Positions 16,118-25,126 of a stretch of DNA of 64,000 bases are shown here, in pieces (position 1 is the first letter of the stretch; every line of letters starts with the position of its first letter). The notes under the pieces are model-generated. The model saw only the letters and a list, made by a program, of their open reading frames with translations, searched no databases and was not told the origin of the DNA. The translations under genes were made by a program, and so were the position numbers. Origin of the DNA: RYN-230 sp963711705. GTDB lineage: Bacteria > Actinomycetota > Actinomycetes > Streptosporangiales > Streptosporangiaceae. The stretch lies in NCBI GenBank assembly GCA_963711705.1, contig CAVQFM010000019.1, forward strand, positions 558,001 through 622,000, read 5' to 3'.

Positions 16118-16768
16118 TCAGGCGAGCTGTGCGGCGAGGACCGCGGTCCGCGGGCCGAGCCCGAGGCTGGCCGCCTGGCGCAGGTCGTCCGGGGTGTCCA
16201 CGTCCGAGCGCAGGCTGGGCACGTCGGCCAGCATGACTTCCACCGCCCCGCCGCGGCGGTACCGCCCGGCCGAACCCGCGCCGAACCGCGGGCGGAACGC
16301 GGCCGGAAGCCGCGCCGCATACAGCGTCGTCCCGGTGCCGGCCGCGTCGGCCACGAACGCTTCCGGCCACTGCCCGGCCGCGCGCAGCCCGCGGTCCAGC
16401 TCGTCCGGCCGCAGCGCGGGCAGGTCCGCGGCCAGCGCAGCCACCCCCCAGGCCGGCCACCGGGCCGCGGCCACCGCCGCCCCGTGCGCCAGCGCCGGGT
16501 TGAGCCCTGCGGCGGGCTCGTCGGGCACGATCACCGCGTGCAGCCCGCCGAGCACGCCCGCCGCCTCCCCGTCATCGGTGACCACGACGACCGCGCCAGC
16601 CGCCGGGCAGGCCAGGGCCGCGCTGACCGTGTCCGCCGCCATGGCCAGGGCGAGCGCCGACCGGGCCGGGCCGGCCAGGCCAGTGAGGCGGGATTTGGCG
16701 CGGGCAAGTACCTTGACGGGGATCACCAGCGACCAGGTGAGCGGGCTCTCGGTCACACCGGCGACCAT
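16118..16768 (-). CDS. cofC: 2-phospho-L-lactate guanylyltransferase (CofC/FbiD)
   Basis: Transfers a guanylyl group to a phospho-three-carbon acid (phosphoenolpyruvate in mycobacteria) to start coenzyme F420 synthesis. The 216-residue protein begins with a short tail and then LVIPVKVLARAKSRLTGL, the nucleotide-binding start of the family. AADLPALRP and the C-terminal DVDTPDDLRQA are also typical. It is divergent from plsC, the standard actinobacterial arrangement. It shows that the organism makes F420, relevant to the possible F420-type flavoprotein at 47799. Confidence 0.93.
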   Translation of the reverse strand: MVAGVTESPLTWSLVIPVKVLARAKSRLTGLAGPARSALALAMAADTVSAALACPAAGAVVVVTDDGEAAGVLGGLHAVIVPDEPAAGLNPALAHGAAVAAARWPAWGVAALAADLPALRPDELDRGLRAAGQWPEAFVADAAGTGTTLYAARLPAAFRPRFGAGSAGRYRRGGAVEVMLADVPSLRSDVDTPDDLRQAASLGLGPRTAVLAAQLA

Positions 16769-16954
16769 ACTGCCCGCGGCCCGCCCGCTGATCCAGCGCG
16801 TGCACCGCGCGGCCGAGCCAGCGGCGGCCGGAGCACCGGGCGCGGCCGGTCACTCCGCCGCCTCGACAGCACACCAGGCGGAACGGGAGACTGGCAGCGA
16901 TGGCACACAGCCGGGGAGAGGCGGGAGGCCCGCACCGATGAGCAGGCAGCACTG

Positions 16955-17776
16955 ATGGGCAGCAGGAAGGGCCGGACGTACTCGCCCGCCTGGCGCGCCG
17001 GGACCAAGGTGTTCTTCCCGACGCTGATCAAGTCGATCATGAAACGGGACTGGGCGGGTTACCAGCACTTCCCCCGTCAGGGCGGGATGATCGTGGCGGC
17101 CAATCACCTGTCCTACGCGGACTGGCCGGCCATGGCCCTGTTCTCCTACCGGGCGGGCCGCTACCCGGTGTTCTGGATCAAGTCCTCCGCGTTCAACGTG
17201 AAAGGGATCGGGGCGCTGCTGCGCGGCTGCGGCCAGCTGCCGGTGCACCGCGGCGAGGCCGACGCCGCGATGGTCATCAAGATCTCCGAGGAAGCGCTCG
17301 CGGCCGGCGACTGCGTGATCATCTACCCGGAGGGCACCGCCACCCGCGATCCCCAGGGGTGGCCGATGGTGGCCAAGACCGGCGTAGCCCGGCTCGCGCT
17401 GAGCACCGGCGTGCCGGTGGTGCCGGTCGCCGAGTGGGGCGCGCAGGACATCCTGCCCTACGGCTCGACCAAGCCCCACCTGGTGCCGCGCAAGATGGTC
17501 CGCATGCTGGCTGGCCCGCCGGTCGATCTGCGCGAGTTCGAGGGCAAGCCGCTGACCCGGGACGTGCTGCGCGGCGCCACCGACGCCATCATGGCCGACA
17601 TCACCAAGCTGCTGGCTGAGCTGCGCGGCGAGCAGCCACCCGCCGCCCCGTACGACCCGGCGGCCGCGCGCCGGGCGGCCCGGGCCCAGGCCGCGGCCGC
17701 CCCGGACGCTCAGGAACCATCCAGCCAAACGGAATCCTCCTCCGGCACTGACCCGCGCGAGGCGACGCCGACGTGA
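16955..17776 (+). CDS. plsC: 1-acyl-sn-glycerol-3-phosphate acyltransferase (PlsC family)
   Basis: Acylates lysophosphatidic acid in phospholipid synthesis. The 273-residue reading from ATG 16955 has the HX4D catalytic motif in NHLSYAD (His51, Asp56), then FNVKGIGALLRGCGQLPVHRG and YPEGT at 124-128. The C-terminal 50 residues are Ala/Pro-rich. The open frame extends upstream to 16484, but that part is antisense to cofC and was excluded. It overlaps gpsA by four bases (GTGA), so the two are translationally coupled and both supply phosphatidic acid synthesis. Confidence 0.94.
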   Translation: MGSRKGRTYSPAWRAGTKVFFPTLIKSIMKRDWAGYQHFPRQGGMIVAANHLSYADWPAMALFSYRAGRYPVFWIKSSAFNVKGIGALLRGCGQLPVHRGEADAAMVIKISEEALAAGDCVIIYPEGTATRDPQGWPMVAKTGVARLALSTGVPVVPVAEWGAQDILPYGSTKPHLVPRKMVRMLAGPPVDLREFEGKPLTRDVLRGATDAIMADITKLLAELRGEQPPAAPYDPAAARRAARAQAAAAPDAQEPSSQTESSSGTDPREATPT

Positions 17777-18777
17777 CCGCGGCGGTGATGGGGGCCGGCA
17801 TGTGGGGCACCACGTTCGCGCAGGTGCTCTGGGATGCGGGTACCCCGGCGATGCTCTGGGGCCGCCGCCCGGACCTGGTGGCCTCGATCAACGAGCGGCA
17901 CGAGAACCCGGACTACCTGCCCGGTATCTCGCTGCCCGCCGGGCTGACCGCCAGCGCCGAGCCAGACCGGGTGCTGATGGGCGCCGAGCTGGTCGTGCTG
18001 GCCGTCCCGGCCCAGACGCTGCGCCGCCACCTGACCGAGTGGCGGGACCTGCTGCCGCCGGACGCGGCGTTCGTCAGCCTGATGAAGGGCATCGAGCTGG
18101 GCACCCGCAGCCGGATGAGCCAGGTGATCGCCGACGTGACCGGGGCGGGCCCGGAGCGGATCGCGGTGATCTCCGGGCCCAACCTGGCCCGCGAGATAGC
18201 CGAACGCCAGCACGCCGCGACCGTCGTCGCGAGCCAGGACGACACGCTGGCCAAACGGCTCCAGCAGGACTGCCATGCGCCGTACTTCCGGCCGTACACC
18301 AACCCGGACGTGGTCGGCTGTGAGCTGGGCGGCGCGGTCAAGAACGTGATCGCCCTCGCCGTCGGCATCGCGGTCGGCATGGGCTGCGGGGACAACACCC
18401 GGGCCACGCTGATCACCCGGGGGCTGGCCGAGATCGCCCGGCTGGGCACGGCCCTCGGCGCGGACCAGCACACCCTGGCCGGGCTGGCCGGGCTCGGCGA
18501 CCTGGTGGCCACCTGCAGCTCCCCGCTGTCCCGCAACCGGACGTTCGGCGAGATGATCGGCCGCGGCATGGCCGTGGCCGACGTGGCCGCGGTGACCACC
18601 CAGGTGGCCGAGGGCGCCAAATCGGCCGGCCCGGTGCTGGAACTGGCCCAGGCGCACGGGGTGGAGATGCCCATCACCGAGGTGGTGGTCGGCGTCATGC
18701 ACGGCCGGATCGAGGTCAGCCAGGCCGCGATGCTGCTCACCTCCCGCTCGGCCAAGCCGGAGCGTTATGGGATCTGA
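17773..18777 (+). CDS. gpsA: NAD(P)-dependent glycerol-3-phosphate dehydrogenase
   Basis: Reduces dihydroxyacetone phosphate to sn-glycerol 3-phosphate, the phospholipid backbone. The 334 residues open with the Rossmann motif MGAGMWGTTFAQVL. The catalytic lysine lies in LGGAVKNVIALAVG, and the C-terminal domain shows GLAGLGDLVATCSSPLSRNR. Start GTG 17773 overlaps the plsC stop. Its own end overlaps the start of the trans-sulfuration gene by 11 bp. Confidence 0.96.
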   Translation: MTAAVMGAGMWGTTFAQVLWDAGTPAMLWGRRPDLVASINERHENPDYLPGISLPAGLTASAEPDRVLMGAELVVLAVPAQTLRRHLTEWRDLLPPDAAFVSLMKGIELGTRSRMSQVIADVTGAGPERIAVISGPNLAREIAERQHAATVVASQDDTLAKRLQQDCHAPYFRPYTNPDVVGCELGGAVKNVIALAVGIAVGMGCGDNTRATLITRGLAEIARLGTALGADQHTLAGLAGLGDLVATCSSPLSRNRTFGEMIGRGMAVADVAAVTTQVAEGAKSAGPVLELAQAHGVEMPITEVVVGVMHGRIEVSQAAMLLTSRSAKPERYGI

Positions 18778-19999
18778 TCAGCAGCCGGAGCCGCCCTTCG
18801 GGGAAGGCACCCGGGCGGTGCACCTGCCGCCGACCCCGGTGCCCGCGCAGCAGCCGCTGGGCACGCCGGTCTACCGCACCACGGCGTTCAGGTTCTCCTC
18901 CAGCGCCGAGTACGCGGCCGTGCTGGGCGATCAGGTGGACGGCTACAGCTACAGCCGGATCGACAACCCGACCACGGACGGCTTCGCGATCTCGGTCGCC
19001 GCCCTGGAGGGCAGCGGGCTGACCGGCCCGGTCGCGGCGCAGGCCTTCGCCTCGGGGATGGCCGTGATCAGCGCGGTGTTCTGGACCTTCGCCGAAGCTG
19101 GCACGCATGTGGTGGCGCCCGCCGCGGTGTACGGCGGCACCTACAGCTTCCTGCGCCACGTGGCCGGGAAGTTCGGCGTGCAGACCGATTTCGTGGACGT
19201 GACCGACCTGGACCAGGTCCGCGCGGCGGTGCGGCCGCAGACCCGGATCGTGTACGCGGAGACGCTGGCCAACCCGACCGTGGCCGTGGCCGACCTGCCC
19301 GCGCTGGCCGGTATCGCGCACGACGCGGGCGCGCTGCTGGTGGTGGATTCCACGCTGGCCCCGCCGGCCATCTGCCGGCCGCTGGAGCACGGCGCGGACC
19401 TGGTGCTGCATTCGGCGACCAAGTACCTGGGCGGGCACTCGGACGTGACCGGCGGCGTGGTGTCCGGGCACCCCGACCTGATCAGCGCGGTCCGCGCGGT
19501 GCGTATCGACACCGGGGGCTCGCTCGCCCCGGACGAGGCGTTCCTGCTGCGCCGGGGGCTGGAGACGCTGCCGCTGCGGGTGCGCCGCCAGTGCTCGACC
19601 GCGCGGGAGTTCGCCGAGGCGGTGGCGGCGCACCCGGCCGTGCGCCGGGTGGACTATCCGGGGCTGGCCCGCCATCCGGGGCACGAGACCGCCCGCAAAC
19701 TGTTCGACGCGGGTCCCGAGGGCACCCGGTTCGGCGCTATCGTCACGGTCACCCCACCGGGCGGAAGGGAGGGCGGATTCCGGTTCGCGGACCGGCTGCG
19801 GGTCGCGCAGGTGGCGACCTCGCTGGGCGGCACCCGGACGAAGGTCAGCCACGTGGCGTCAACCACGCACCGCCAGCTCGACGACGCCGCGCTGGCCGCG
19901 GCGGGGATCGATCCGGGCGCGGTGCGGTTCTCGATTGGCCTGGAGGACGCCGCCGACCTGGTGACCGATGCGTACCAGGCGCTGGATGCGCTTAGCTAG
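18767..19999 (+). CDS. Trans-sulfuration family PLP enzyme (cystathionine gamma-lyase/synthase type)
   Basis: A 410-residue Cys/Met metabolism PLP-dependent enzyme. YSRIDNPT is the phosphate-binding YSR motif, SGMAVISAV precedes the cofactor region, and the Schiff-base lysine is in SATKYLGGHSD. The C-terminal SLGGTRTKVSHVASTTH is typical. Which reaction it catalyses (cystathionine gamma-lyase, gamma-synthase or methionine gamma-lyase) cannot be decided from motifs. It overlaps gpsA by 11 bp in another frame, implying coupling, and is followed by ddl 42 bp downstream. Confidence 0.9.
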   Translation: MGSDQQPEPPFGEGTRAVHLPPTPVPAQQPLGTPVYRTTAFRFSSSAEYAAVLGDQVDGYSYSRIDNPTTDGFAISVAALEGSGLTGPVAAQAFASGMAVISAVFWTFAEAGTHVVAPAAVYGGTYSFLRHVAGKFGVQTDFVDVTDLDQVRAAVRPQTRIVYAETLANPTVAVADLPALAGIAHDAGALLVVDSTLAPPAICRPLEHGADLVLHSATKYLGGHSDVTGGVVSGHPDLISAVRAVRIDTGGSLAPDEAFLLRRGLETLPLRVRRQCSTAREFAEAVAAHPAVRRVDYPGLARHPGHETARKLFDAGPEGTRFGAIVTVTPPGGREGGFRFADRLRVAQVATSLGGTRTKVSHVASTTHRQLDDAALAAAGIDPGAVRFSIGLEDAADLVTDAYQALDALS

Positions 20000-20041
20000 G
20001 CGATCCGGCGGGCGGCTAGGCGGGACCAGAAGGGAGCGAGC

Positions 20042-21202
20042 GTGAACGAGCAGGGCAAGATCCGGGTGGCGGTCGTGTTCGGCGGCCGGGGCCCCGAGCA
20101 CGCGATCTCGTGCGCGAGCGGCGGGACCATGCTCGCGACCATCGACCGGGACCGGTACGAGGTCATCCCGATCGGCATCCTGCCGGACGGCCGGTGGGTG
20201 CTGACCGCCGATGAGCCCGAGCGGCTGGCCATCACCGGCGGCCAGCTGCCCTCGGTCGAGGCGGTGGCCGGGCCCGGCGGGCAGGTGCGGCCGTGGGGCG
20301 CCGGCGGCCAGGGCGCGCTGACCACGGCCGAGCCGGGCGCCATCCCCCGCGAGCTCGGCGAGGTGGATCTGGTGCTGCCGGTCCTGCACGGCCCGTACGG
20401 CGAGGACGGCACCCTGCAGGGCCTGCTGGAGATGGCCGGCATCCGCTACGTGGGCGCGGGCGTGCTGGCCAGCGCGGTCAGCATGGACAAGGAGTACATG
20501 AAGCTGATCTTCAAGGCGAAAGGGCTGCCGGTCGGCCCGTTCGTCGTGGTCCGCGACCAGGACTGGCAGCCCGCGGCGGACAGCGCCAGCGTGTCCCCCT
20601 CGGTGGCGGCCGAGCGCAAGCGGGTGCTGGACGCGATCGCCGAGCTCGGCTGGCCGGTCTTTGTCAAGCCCGCCCGCGGCGGCTCCAGCATCGGCACGTC
20701 CAAGGCGGCGGATGTGGGCGAGCTGCACGGGGCCATCGAGAACGCCCGCCAGTACGACCGCAAGGTGCTGGTCGAGCGGGCCATCCCCGGGCACGAGGTG
20801 GAGTGCGCCGTGCTGGAGGGGATCGACGGCGGGCCGCCGGACACCAGCCTGCCGGGCCAGCTCATGGTGGAAGGCGGCGAGGAATTCTTCGACTTCGAGG
20901 CCAAGTACCTGGATGACGCGAACCGGATGGAGATCCCCGCGCCGATCCCGGCCAGGCACCTGGAGGAGGTCCGCCGGCTGGCCGCGGCCGCGTTCGAGGC
21001 GGTGTCCGGTGAGGGCCTGGCCCGGGTGGACTTCTTCTACACCCCGGACGGCGAGATCCTGCTGAACGAGATCAACACGCTGCCCGGGATGACCGCCGCC
21101 TCGTACTTCCCGAAGATGTGGGCGGCCAGCGGGCTGCCGCTGGACGCCCTGGTCGAGCGGCTGATCACCACCGCGCTGCGCAAGCGCCCCGGCCTGCGCT
21201 GA
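20042..21202 (+). CDS. ddl: D-alanine--D-alanine ligase
   Basis: ATP-grasp enzyme joining two D-alanines for peptidoglycan. The 386-residue protein opens with IRVAVVFGGRGPEHAISCASG and has VLPVLHGPYGEDGTLQGLLE, FVKPARGGSSIGTSKA and the metal-binding LLNEINTLPGMT near the C-terminus. Start GTG 20042 follows AGGGAG at a good distance. It belongs to the plsC-gpsA-PLP enzyme-ddl run. Confidence 0.96.
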   Translation: MNEQGKIRVAVVFGGRGPEHAISCASGGTMLATIDRDRYEVIPIGILPDGRWVLTADEPERLAITGGQLPSVEAVAGPGGQVRPWGAGGQGALTTAEPGAIPRELGEVDLVLPVLHGPYGEDGTLQGLLEMAGIRYVGAGVLASAVSMDKEYMKLIFKAKGLPVGPFVVVRDQDWQPAADSASVSPSVAAERKRVLDAIAELGWPVFVKPARGGSSIGTSKAADVGELHGAIENARQYDRKVLVERAIPGHEVECAVLEGIDGGPPDTSLPGQLMVEGGEEFFDFEAKYLDDANRMEIPAPIPARHLEEVRRLAAAAFEAVSGEGLARVDFFYTPDGEILLNEINTLPGMTAASYFPKMWAASGLPLDALVERLITTALRKRPGLR

Positions 21203-21210
21203 GCAGGGTC

Positions 21211-21435
21211 ATGCAGGGCACGGTCCGTGACTACGACGCGGATACCCGCGCGGGCAGCGTGTTCCTGGATGACGGGACCGTGCTCGGCTTCGGCCCGGCC
21301 GCGCTGGCTGGGTCGCCGCTGCGGCTGCTGCGCCCAGGCCAGCGGGTCCGGCTCGGCCTCGACGCGGCCGGCGCGGTCGTGGCGGTCACCCTGGCCACGT
21401 TCCCGCTGCCGCCAGCACCGGGGCCCCCGCCGTGA
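21211..21435 (+). CDS. Cold-shock-like OB-fold protein
   Basis: A 74-residue protein (MQGTVRDYDADTRAGSVFLDDG) resembling the first strands of a cold-shock domain (G-x-V, then a Gly-Ser-Val-Phe strand) but lacking classical RNP motifs. Similar small proteins follow ddl in other actinobacteria, from memory. The start is 9 bp after the ddl stop with only a weak AGCAGG, so it is probably translated by coupling. A 21-bp hairpin follows. RNA binding is inference. Confidence 0.7.
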   Translation: MQGTVRDYDADTRAGSVFLDDGTVLGFGPAALAGSPLRLLRPGQRVRLGLDAAGAVVAVTLATFPLPPAPGPPP

Positions 21436-21457
21436 GCCCCGCACCGTGAGCGCACAG

Positions 21458-21509
21458 CCGTGATCATGGGATTGGTGCCGTTATAGCCGCACCAATCCCA
21501 TGATCACGG
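21458..21509. terminator. 21-bp perfect hairpin between convergent genes
   Basis: Arms 21458-21478 (CCGTGATCATGGGATTGGTGC plus complement 21489-21509) flank a 10-nt loop and are perfectly complementary. The element lies between the plus-strand ddl operon and the minus-strand hup gene, so it can terminate both. Confidence 0.85.
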
Positions 21510-21532
21510 GCTAATGGACCCAGCGCCCCCGG

Positions 21533-21832
21533 CTAGCGCTTCTTCGCGGGGATCTTCTTGTCGCCGTTCACCACGGCCTTGAAGTCCGCGCCGGGGCGGA
21601 ACTTCGGCACCGACGACTTGGCCACCTTGATGGTGGCGCCGGTGGCCGGGTTGCGCGCGGTGCGCGCCGGGCGGACGGCCTTCTCGAACACGCCGAATCC
21701 AGTGATCGCGACCTTGTCTCCCTTGGCCACGGTGACCTGGATGGTGTCGAGGACAGCGTTCACGGCCTCGGTCGCCGTCTTCTTGTCCCCCAGCCGGCCG
21801 GCGATCGCATCGATCAGGTCACGCTTGTTCAT
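21533..21832 (-). CDS. hup: Nucleoid protein HU
   Basis: A 99-residue DNA-bending protein. MNKRDLIDAIAGRLGDKKTATEAV and ITGFGVFEK are typical, and the DNA-intercalating loop TARNPATGATIKVAK carries the conserved proline. A short basic tail KKIPAKKR is present, not the long lysine/alanine tail of HupS-type proteins. Preceded by AGGAG. It lies downstream of leuD on the same strand after 170 bp and probably has its own promoter. Confidence 0.97.
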   Translation of the reverse strand: MNKRDLIDAIAGRLGDKKTATEAVNAVLDTIQVTVAKGDKVAITGFGVFEKAVRPARTARNPATGATIKVAKSSVPKFRPGADFKAVVNGDKKIPAKKR

Positions 21833-22003
21833 GTATCACTCCTGCGGTTCCCCCATGGGAGGTCGCGCGGACAGGGAGCCGTGTTACCGCGACCTCTGAC
21901 CTGCCCGAAATTAGGCGATGCAGCGCGCTGGCACAATCACCTGCACGTAAAATCACGGCGTGTCGCGCGCGCAGCGCCCGAATTTCCTGTCCTGCGGGGG
22001 CTT

Positions 22004-22618
22004 TTAGCGCACCGAACCGGCCGTGGGCAGCCAACTGGGCCGCTGCTGCTCGAAGGTGGCGATCTCATCTGCATAACGCAGGGTCAGCGAGATGTCATCC
22101 AGTCCTTCCATCAGCCGCCACCGTGTGTAGTCGTCGATATCGAATGGGCCAACCAGGGCCGGCCCGCCGTCCGGGGCCGTGGCCCGCACCTCACGGCCGA
22201 CCAGGTCCACGGTGATCTCGGTGTCCGGGGCGGCGGCCACGGTGTCCTGCAAAGCCTCGGCGAATTGCGCATCGACCCGGGCCGGAAGCAGGCCGCCTTT
22301 TGTGGCGTTATTGCGGAAAATATCCCCGAACCGTGCCGATATAACGGCCCGGAAACCGTAATCATTGAGCGCCCAGACCGCATGTTCCCGGGATGACCCG
22401 ATACCGAAATCCGGGCCGGCCACGAGTATCGTCGCGCCGTTTGTGTGCGGCTGGTTGAGGATGAATTCCGGGTCCGCCCGCCAGGCCGCGAACAGGCCGT
22501 CCGCGAACCCTTCCCGGCTGACCCGCTTCAGGTACTCGGCCGGGATGATCTGGTCGGTGTCCACGTTGCTGTGGCGCAGCGGCACGGCCCGGCCGGTGTG
22601 CGTGGTGAAGGGCTCCAT
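22004..22618 (-). CDS. leuD: 3-isopropylmalate dehydratase small subunit
   Basis: Swivel-domain subunit of isopropylmalate isomerase in leucine synthesis. 204 residues; MEPFTTHTGRAVPLRHSNVDTDQIIPAEYLKR and GPDFGIGSSREHAVWAL are diagnostic. It begins 18 bp after leuC and is co-transcribed with it. Confidence 0.97.
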   Translation of the reverse strand: MEPFTTHTGRAVPLRHSNVDTDQIIPAEYLKRVSREGFADGLFAAWRADPEFILNQPHTNGATILVAGPDFGIGSSREHAVWALNDYGFRAVISARFGDIFRNNATKGGLLPARVDAQFAEALQDTVAAAPDTEITVDLVGREVRATAPDGGPALVGPFDIDDYTRWRLMEGLDDISLTLRYADEIATFEQQRPSWLPTAGSVR

Positions 22619-22636
22619 CGTTCGTGTTCTCCCTGC

Positions 22637-24064
22637 TCAGAGGTGGGCGGGGGCGGTGAGCCGGCCGGTCACCGCGGTGGCCGCGGCGACCTGCGGTGAC
22701 ACCAGGTGGGTGCGGGACCCCTGGCCCTGGCGGCCCTCGAAGTTGCGGTTGGACGTGGACGCGCTGCGCTCCCCCGGGCCCATCGTGTCCGGGTTCATGC
22801 CCAGGCACATGGAGCAGCCCGCCGAGCGCCACTGGGCACCGGCGGCGGTGAAGACCTCGTCCAGGCCCTCCTGCTCAGCGGCCGCCTTGACCGCCATCGA
22901 GCCGGGCACGACCAGCATCCGGACGCCGTCGGCGACCTTGCGGCCGCGCAGTATCTCGGCCGCGGACCGCAGGTCCTCCAGCCGCCCGTTGGTGCACGAG
23001 CCGACGAACACCGTGTTCACCTGGATGTCGGTGAGCGGGGTGCCCGGCGCCAGGCCCATGTAGCGGAGCGCGCGCTGGGCCGAGGACCGGGCCCCGGCGT
23101 CGGCCATCGTCTCGGGGTCCGGCACCGACGAGGTGAGCGGGGCGGCCTGGCCGGGATTTGTGCCCCAGGTCACGAACGGCGTGAGGGCCGCCGCGTCCAG
23201 CGTCACTTCCTGGTCGAAGGACGCGCCCGCGTCGGTGGGCAGCGAGCGCCAGTAATCGAGGGCGCGCTCCCAGCCGGCCCCGCGCGGGGCGTGCGGGCGG
23301 CCCTCCAGGTAGCTGAACGTGGTGTCGTCCGGCGCGATGAGCCCGGCCCGGGCGCCGCCCTCGATGGACATGTTGCACACGGTCATCCGGCCTTCCATGG
23401 ACAGGCCCCGGATCGCCGCCCCCCGGTACTCGATGACGTGGCCCACCCCGCCGCCGGTGCCGATCTGCGCGATCACGGCCAGGATCAGGTCCTTGGCCGT
23501 CACCCCGTAGGGCAGCTCGCCGGTCACGTTCACCGCCATCTGCCCGGGCTGCTGCTGCGGCAGCGTCTGGGTGGCCAGCACGTGCTCGACCTCGCTGGTG
23601 CCGATGCCGAAGGCGAGCGCGCCGAACGCACCGTGCGTGCTGGTGTGCGAGTCACCGCAGACGATGGTCATGCCGGGCTGGGTCAGCCCCTGCTGCGGGC
23701 TGATCACGTGCACGATGCCCTGCCCGGCGTCGCCCATCGGGTACAGGCTGATGCCGAACTCGGCACAGTTCTTGCGCAGCGCCTCGACCTGGACCCGGGA
23801 CACCGGGTCGGTGACCGGGCTGCCCGGGCCGATCAGCGGCAGCCCGGGGCCGGTCACTCCCATGGTCGGGACGTTATGGTCCTCGGTGGCCACGGTCAGG
23901 TCGGGCCGGCGCACGGTACGGCCGGCCAGCCGGAGCCCGTCGAACGCCTGCGGGCTGGTCACCTCGTGGATCAGGTGGAGATCTATGTACAGCAGGTCGG
24001 GCTCGCCCTCGGCGTGGTGCACGACTCGGGAGTCCCAGATCTTCTGCGCGAGCGTACGTCCCAT
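22637..24064 (-). CDS. leuC: 3-isopropylmalate dehydratase large subunit
   Basis: Aconitase-family catalytic subunit carrying a [4Fe-4S] cluster. 475 residues. Motifs include VCGDSHTSTHGAFGALAFGIG, IEYRG and the cluster cysteines in VGSCTNGR and in AGCSMCLGMNPD. Start ATG 24064. It is divergent from ndgR, with which it shares a 139-bp intergenic region containing a palindrome at 24172-24190. Confidence 0.97.
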   Translation of the reverse strand: MGRTLAQKIWDSRVVHHAEGEPDLLYIDLHLIHEVTSPQAFDGLRLAGRTVRRPDLTVATEDHNVPTMGVTGPGLPLIGPGSPVTDPVSRVQVEALRKNCAEFGISLYPMGDAGQGIVHVISPQQGLTQPGMTIVCGDSHTSTHGAFGALAFGIGTSEVEHVLATQTLPQQQPGQMAVNVTGELPYGVTAKDLILAVIAQIGTGGGVGHVIEYRGAAIRGLSMEGRMTVCNMSIEGGARAGLIAPDDTTFSYLEGRPHAPRGAGWERALDYWRSLPTDAGASFDQEVTLDAAALTPFVTWGTNPGQAAPLTSSVPDPETMADAGARSSAQRALRYMGLAPGTPLTDIQVNTVFVGSCTNGRLEDLRSAAEILRGRKVADGVRMLVVPGSMAVKAAAEQEGLDEVFTAAGAQWRSAGCSMCLGMNPDTMGPGERSASTSNRNFEGRQGQGSRTHLVSPQVAAATAVTGRLTAPAHL

Positions 24065-24171
24065 CCATGTACCCCTTTCCGCGGGCGCCTCGTCACGGGC
24101 CGCAGGAGACCCCTGGCGAGCGGCCTCCTAGCTGAAACCATGGCACCCCACGGGCGCCAGCAGCTGATTTG

Positions 24172-24190
24172 CGTCTCGCATCGCGAGACG
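24172..24190. promoter_or_regulatory. Perfect palindrome in the leuC-ndgR intergenic region
   Basis: CGTCTCGC-ATC-GCGAGACG, 8-bp arms with a 3-bp centre. It lies 13 bp before the ndgR start codon and about 110 bp upstream of leuC. NdgR, AreB and LtbR are IclR regulators known to act on leuCD promoters. That this palindrome is the NdgR site is inference from position and symmetry. Confidence 0.65.
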
Positions 24191-24203
24191 GCAATATCGG
24201 ACC

Positions 24204-24920
24204 ATGGACAACTCTAGCGGAGTGGGCGTGCTGGACAAGACGGCGGCCGTGCTCGGGGCGCTCGAATCGGGCCCGGCCTCGCTGGCCCAGCTGGTCACGG
24301 CCACCGGCCTGGCCCGGCCGACCGCGCACCGGATCGCGGTGGCGCTGGAGCGGCACCGGCTGCTGGCCCGGGACTCCCAGGGCCGGTTCATCCTGGGCCC
24401 GCGGATCGCCGAGCTGGCGACCGCCGCGGGTGAGGACCGGCTGCTCGCCGTGGCCCAGCCGGTCCTGGTCACGCTGCGCGATCTGACCGGGGAGAGCGCG
24501 CAGCTCTACCGGCGGCAGGCGGACAGCCGGATCTGCGTGGCCGCCGCGGAACGCGCCACCGGCCTGCGGGACACCGTGCCGGTCGGCTCGGCCCTGCCGA
24601 TGACCGCCGGGTCAGCCGCCCAGGTCCTGCTGGCCTGGGAGGAGCCCGAGCGGCTGCACCGCGGGCTGCGCGGAGCCAAATTCACCGCCGCGGCCCTGGC
24701 CCAGGTGCGCAGGCGGGGCTGGGCGGCCAGCGTGGCCGAGCGGGAGGCGGGGGTCGCCTCGGTGTCCGCACCGGTCCGCGGCCAGGGCGGGAAGATCATC
24801 GCCGCGGTGTCGGTGTCCGGGCCGATCGAGCGGCTCACCCGGTCACCGGGGCGGCTGCACGCCAACGCCGTGGTCACCGCGGGCGACCGGATCACCGCCG
24901 CGCTGCGCCGGGCCAGCTGA
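24204..24920 (+). CDS. ndgR: IclR-family regulator of leucine metabolism (NdgR-type)
   Basis: A 238-residue IclR-type regulator. The N-terminal winged helix (MDNSSGVGVLDKTAAVLGAL; ATGLARPTAHRIAVAL) is followed by the ligand-binding domain (ESAQLYRRQADSRICVAAAER). From memory the sequence is very close to Streptomyces NdgR, and the divergent position beside leuCD is diagnostic. NdgR-type proteins control leucine and other amino-acid genes and influence antibiotic production in Streptomyces. Confidence 0.92.
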   Translation: MDNSSGVGVLDKTAAVLGALESGPASLAQLVTATGLARPTAHRIAVALERHRLLARDSQGRFILGPRIAELATAAGEDRLLAVAQPVLVTLRDLTGESAQLYRRQADSRICVAAAERATGLRDTVPVGSALPMTAGSAAQVLLAWEEPERLHRGLRGAKFTAAALAQVRRRGWAASVAEREAGVASVSAPVRGQGGKIIAAVSVSGPIERLTRSPGRLHANAVVTAGDRITAALRRAS

Positions 24921-25126
24921 CCCGACCGGGCTGGCCGGAGCCATCAGGTGAGCTGGCTAGTCTGGGCGTAAAGATTACGGGCCGGTGGTGCCGGTGTGAG
25001 CGAAGGTGATCTTGTGCGATCATGCCCCAAGGTCCCCCGTGCGGCGGGACGGTGGCCTCTCCCCGCCCAGTCGCATGCGGACGAGGCTGCCAGCCGGCCC
25101 ACCGTTGACATCGTGAGGTCGCGCCG

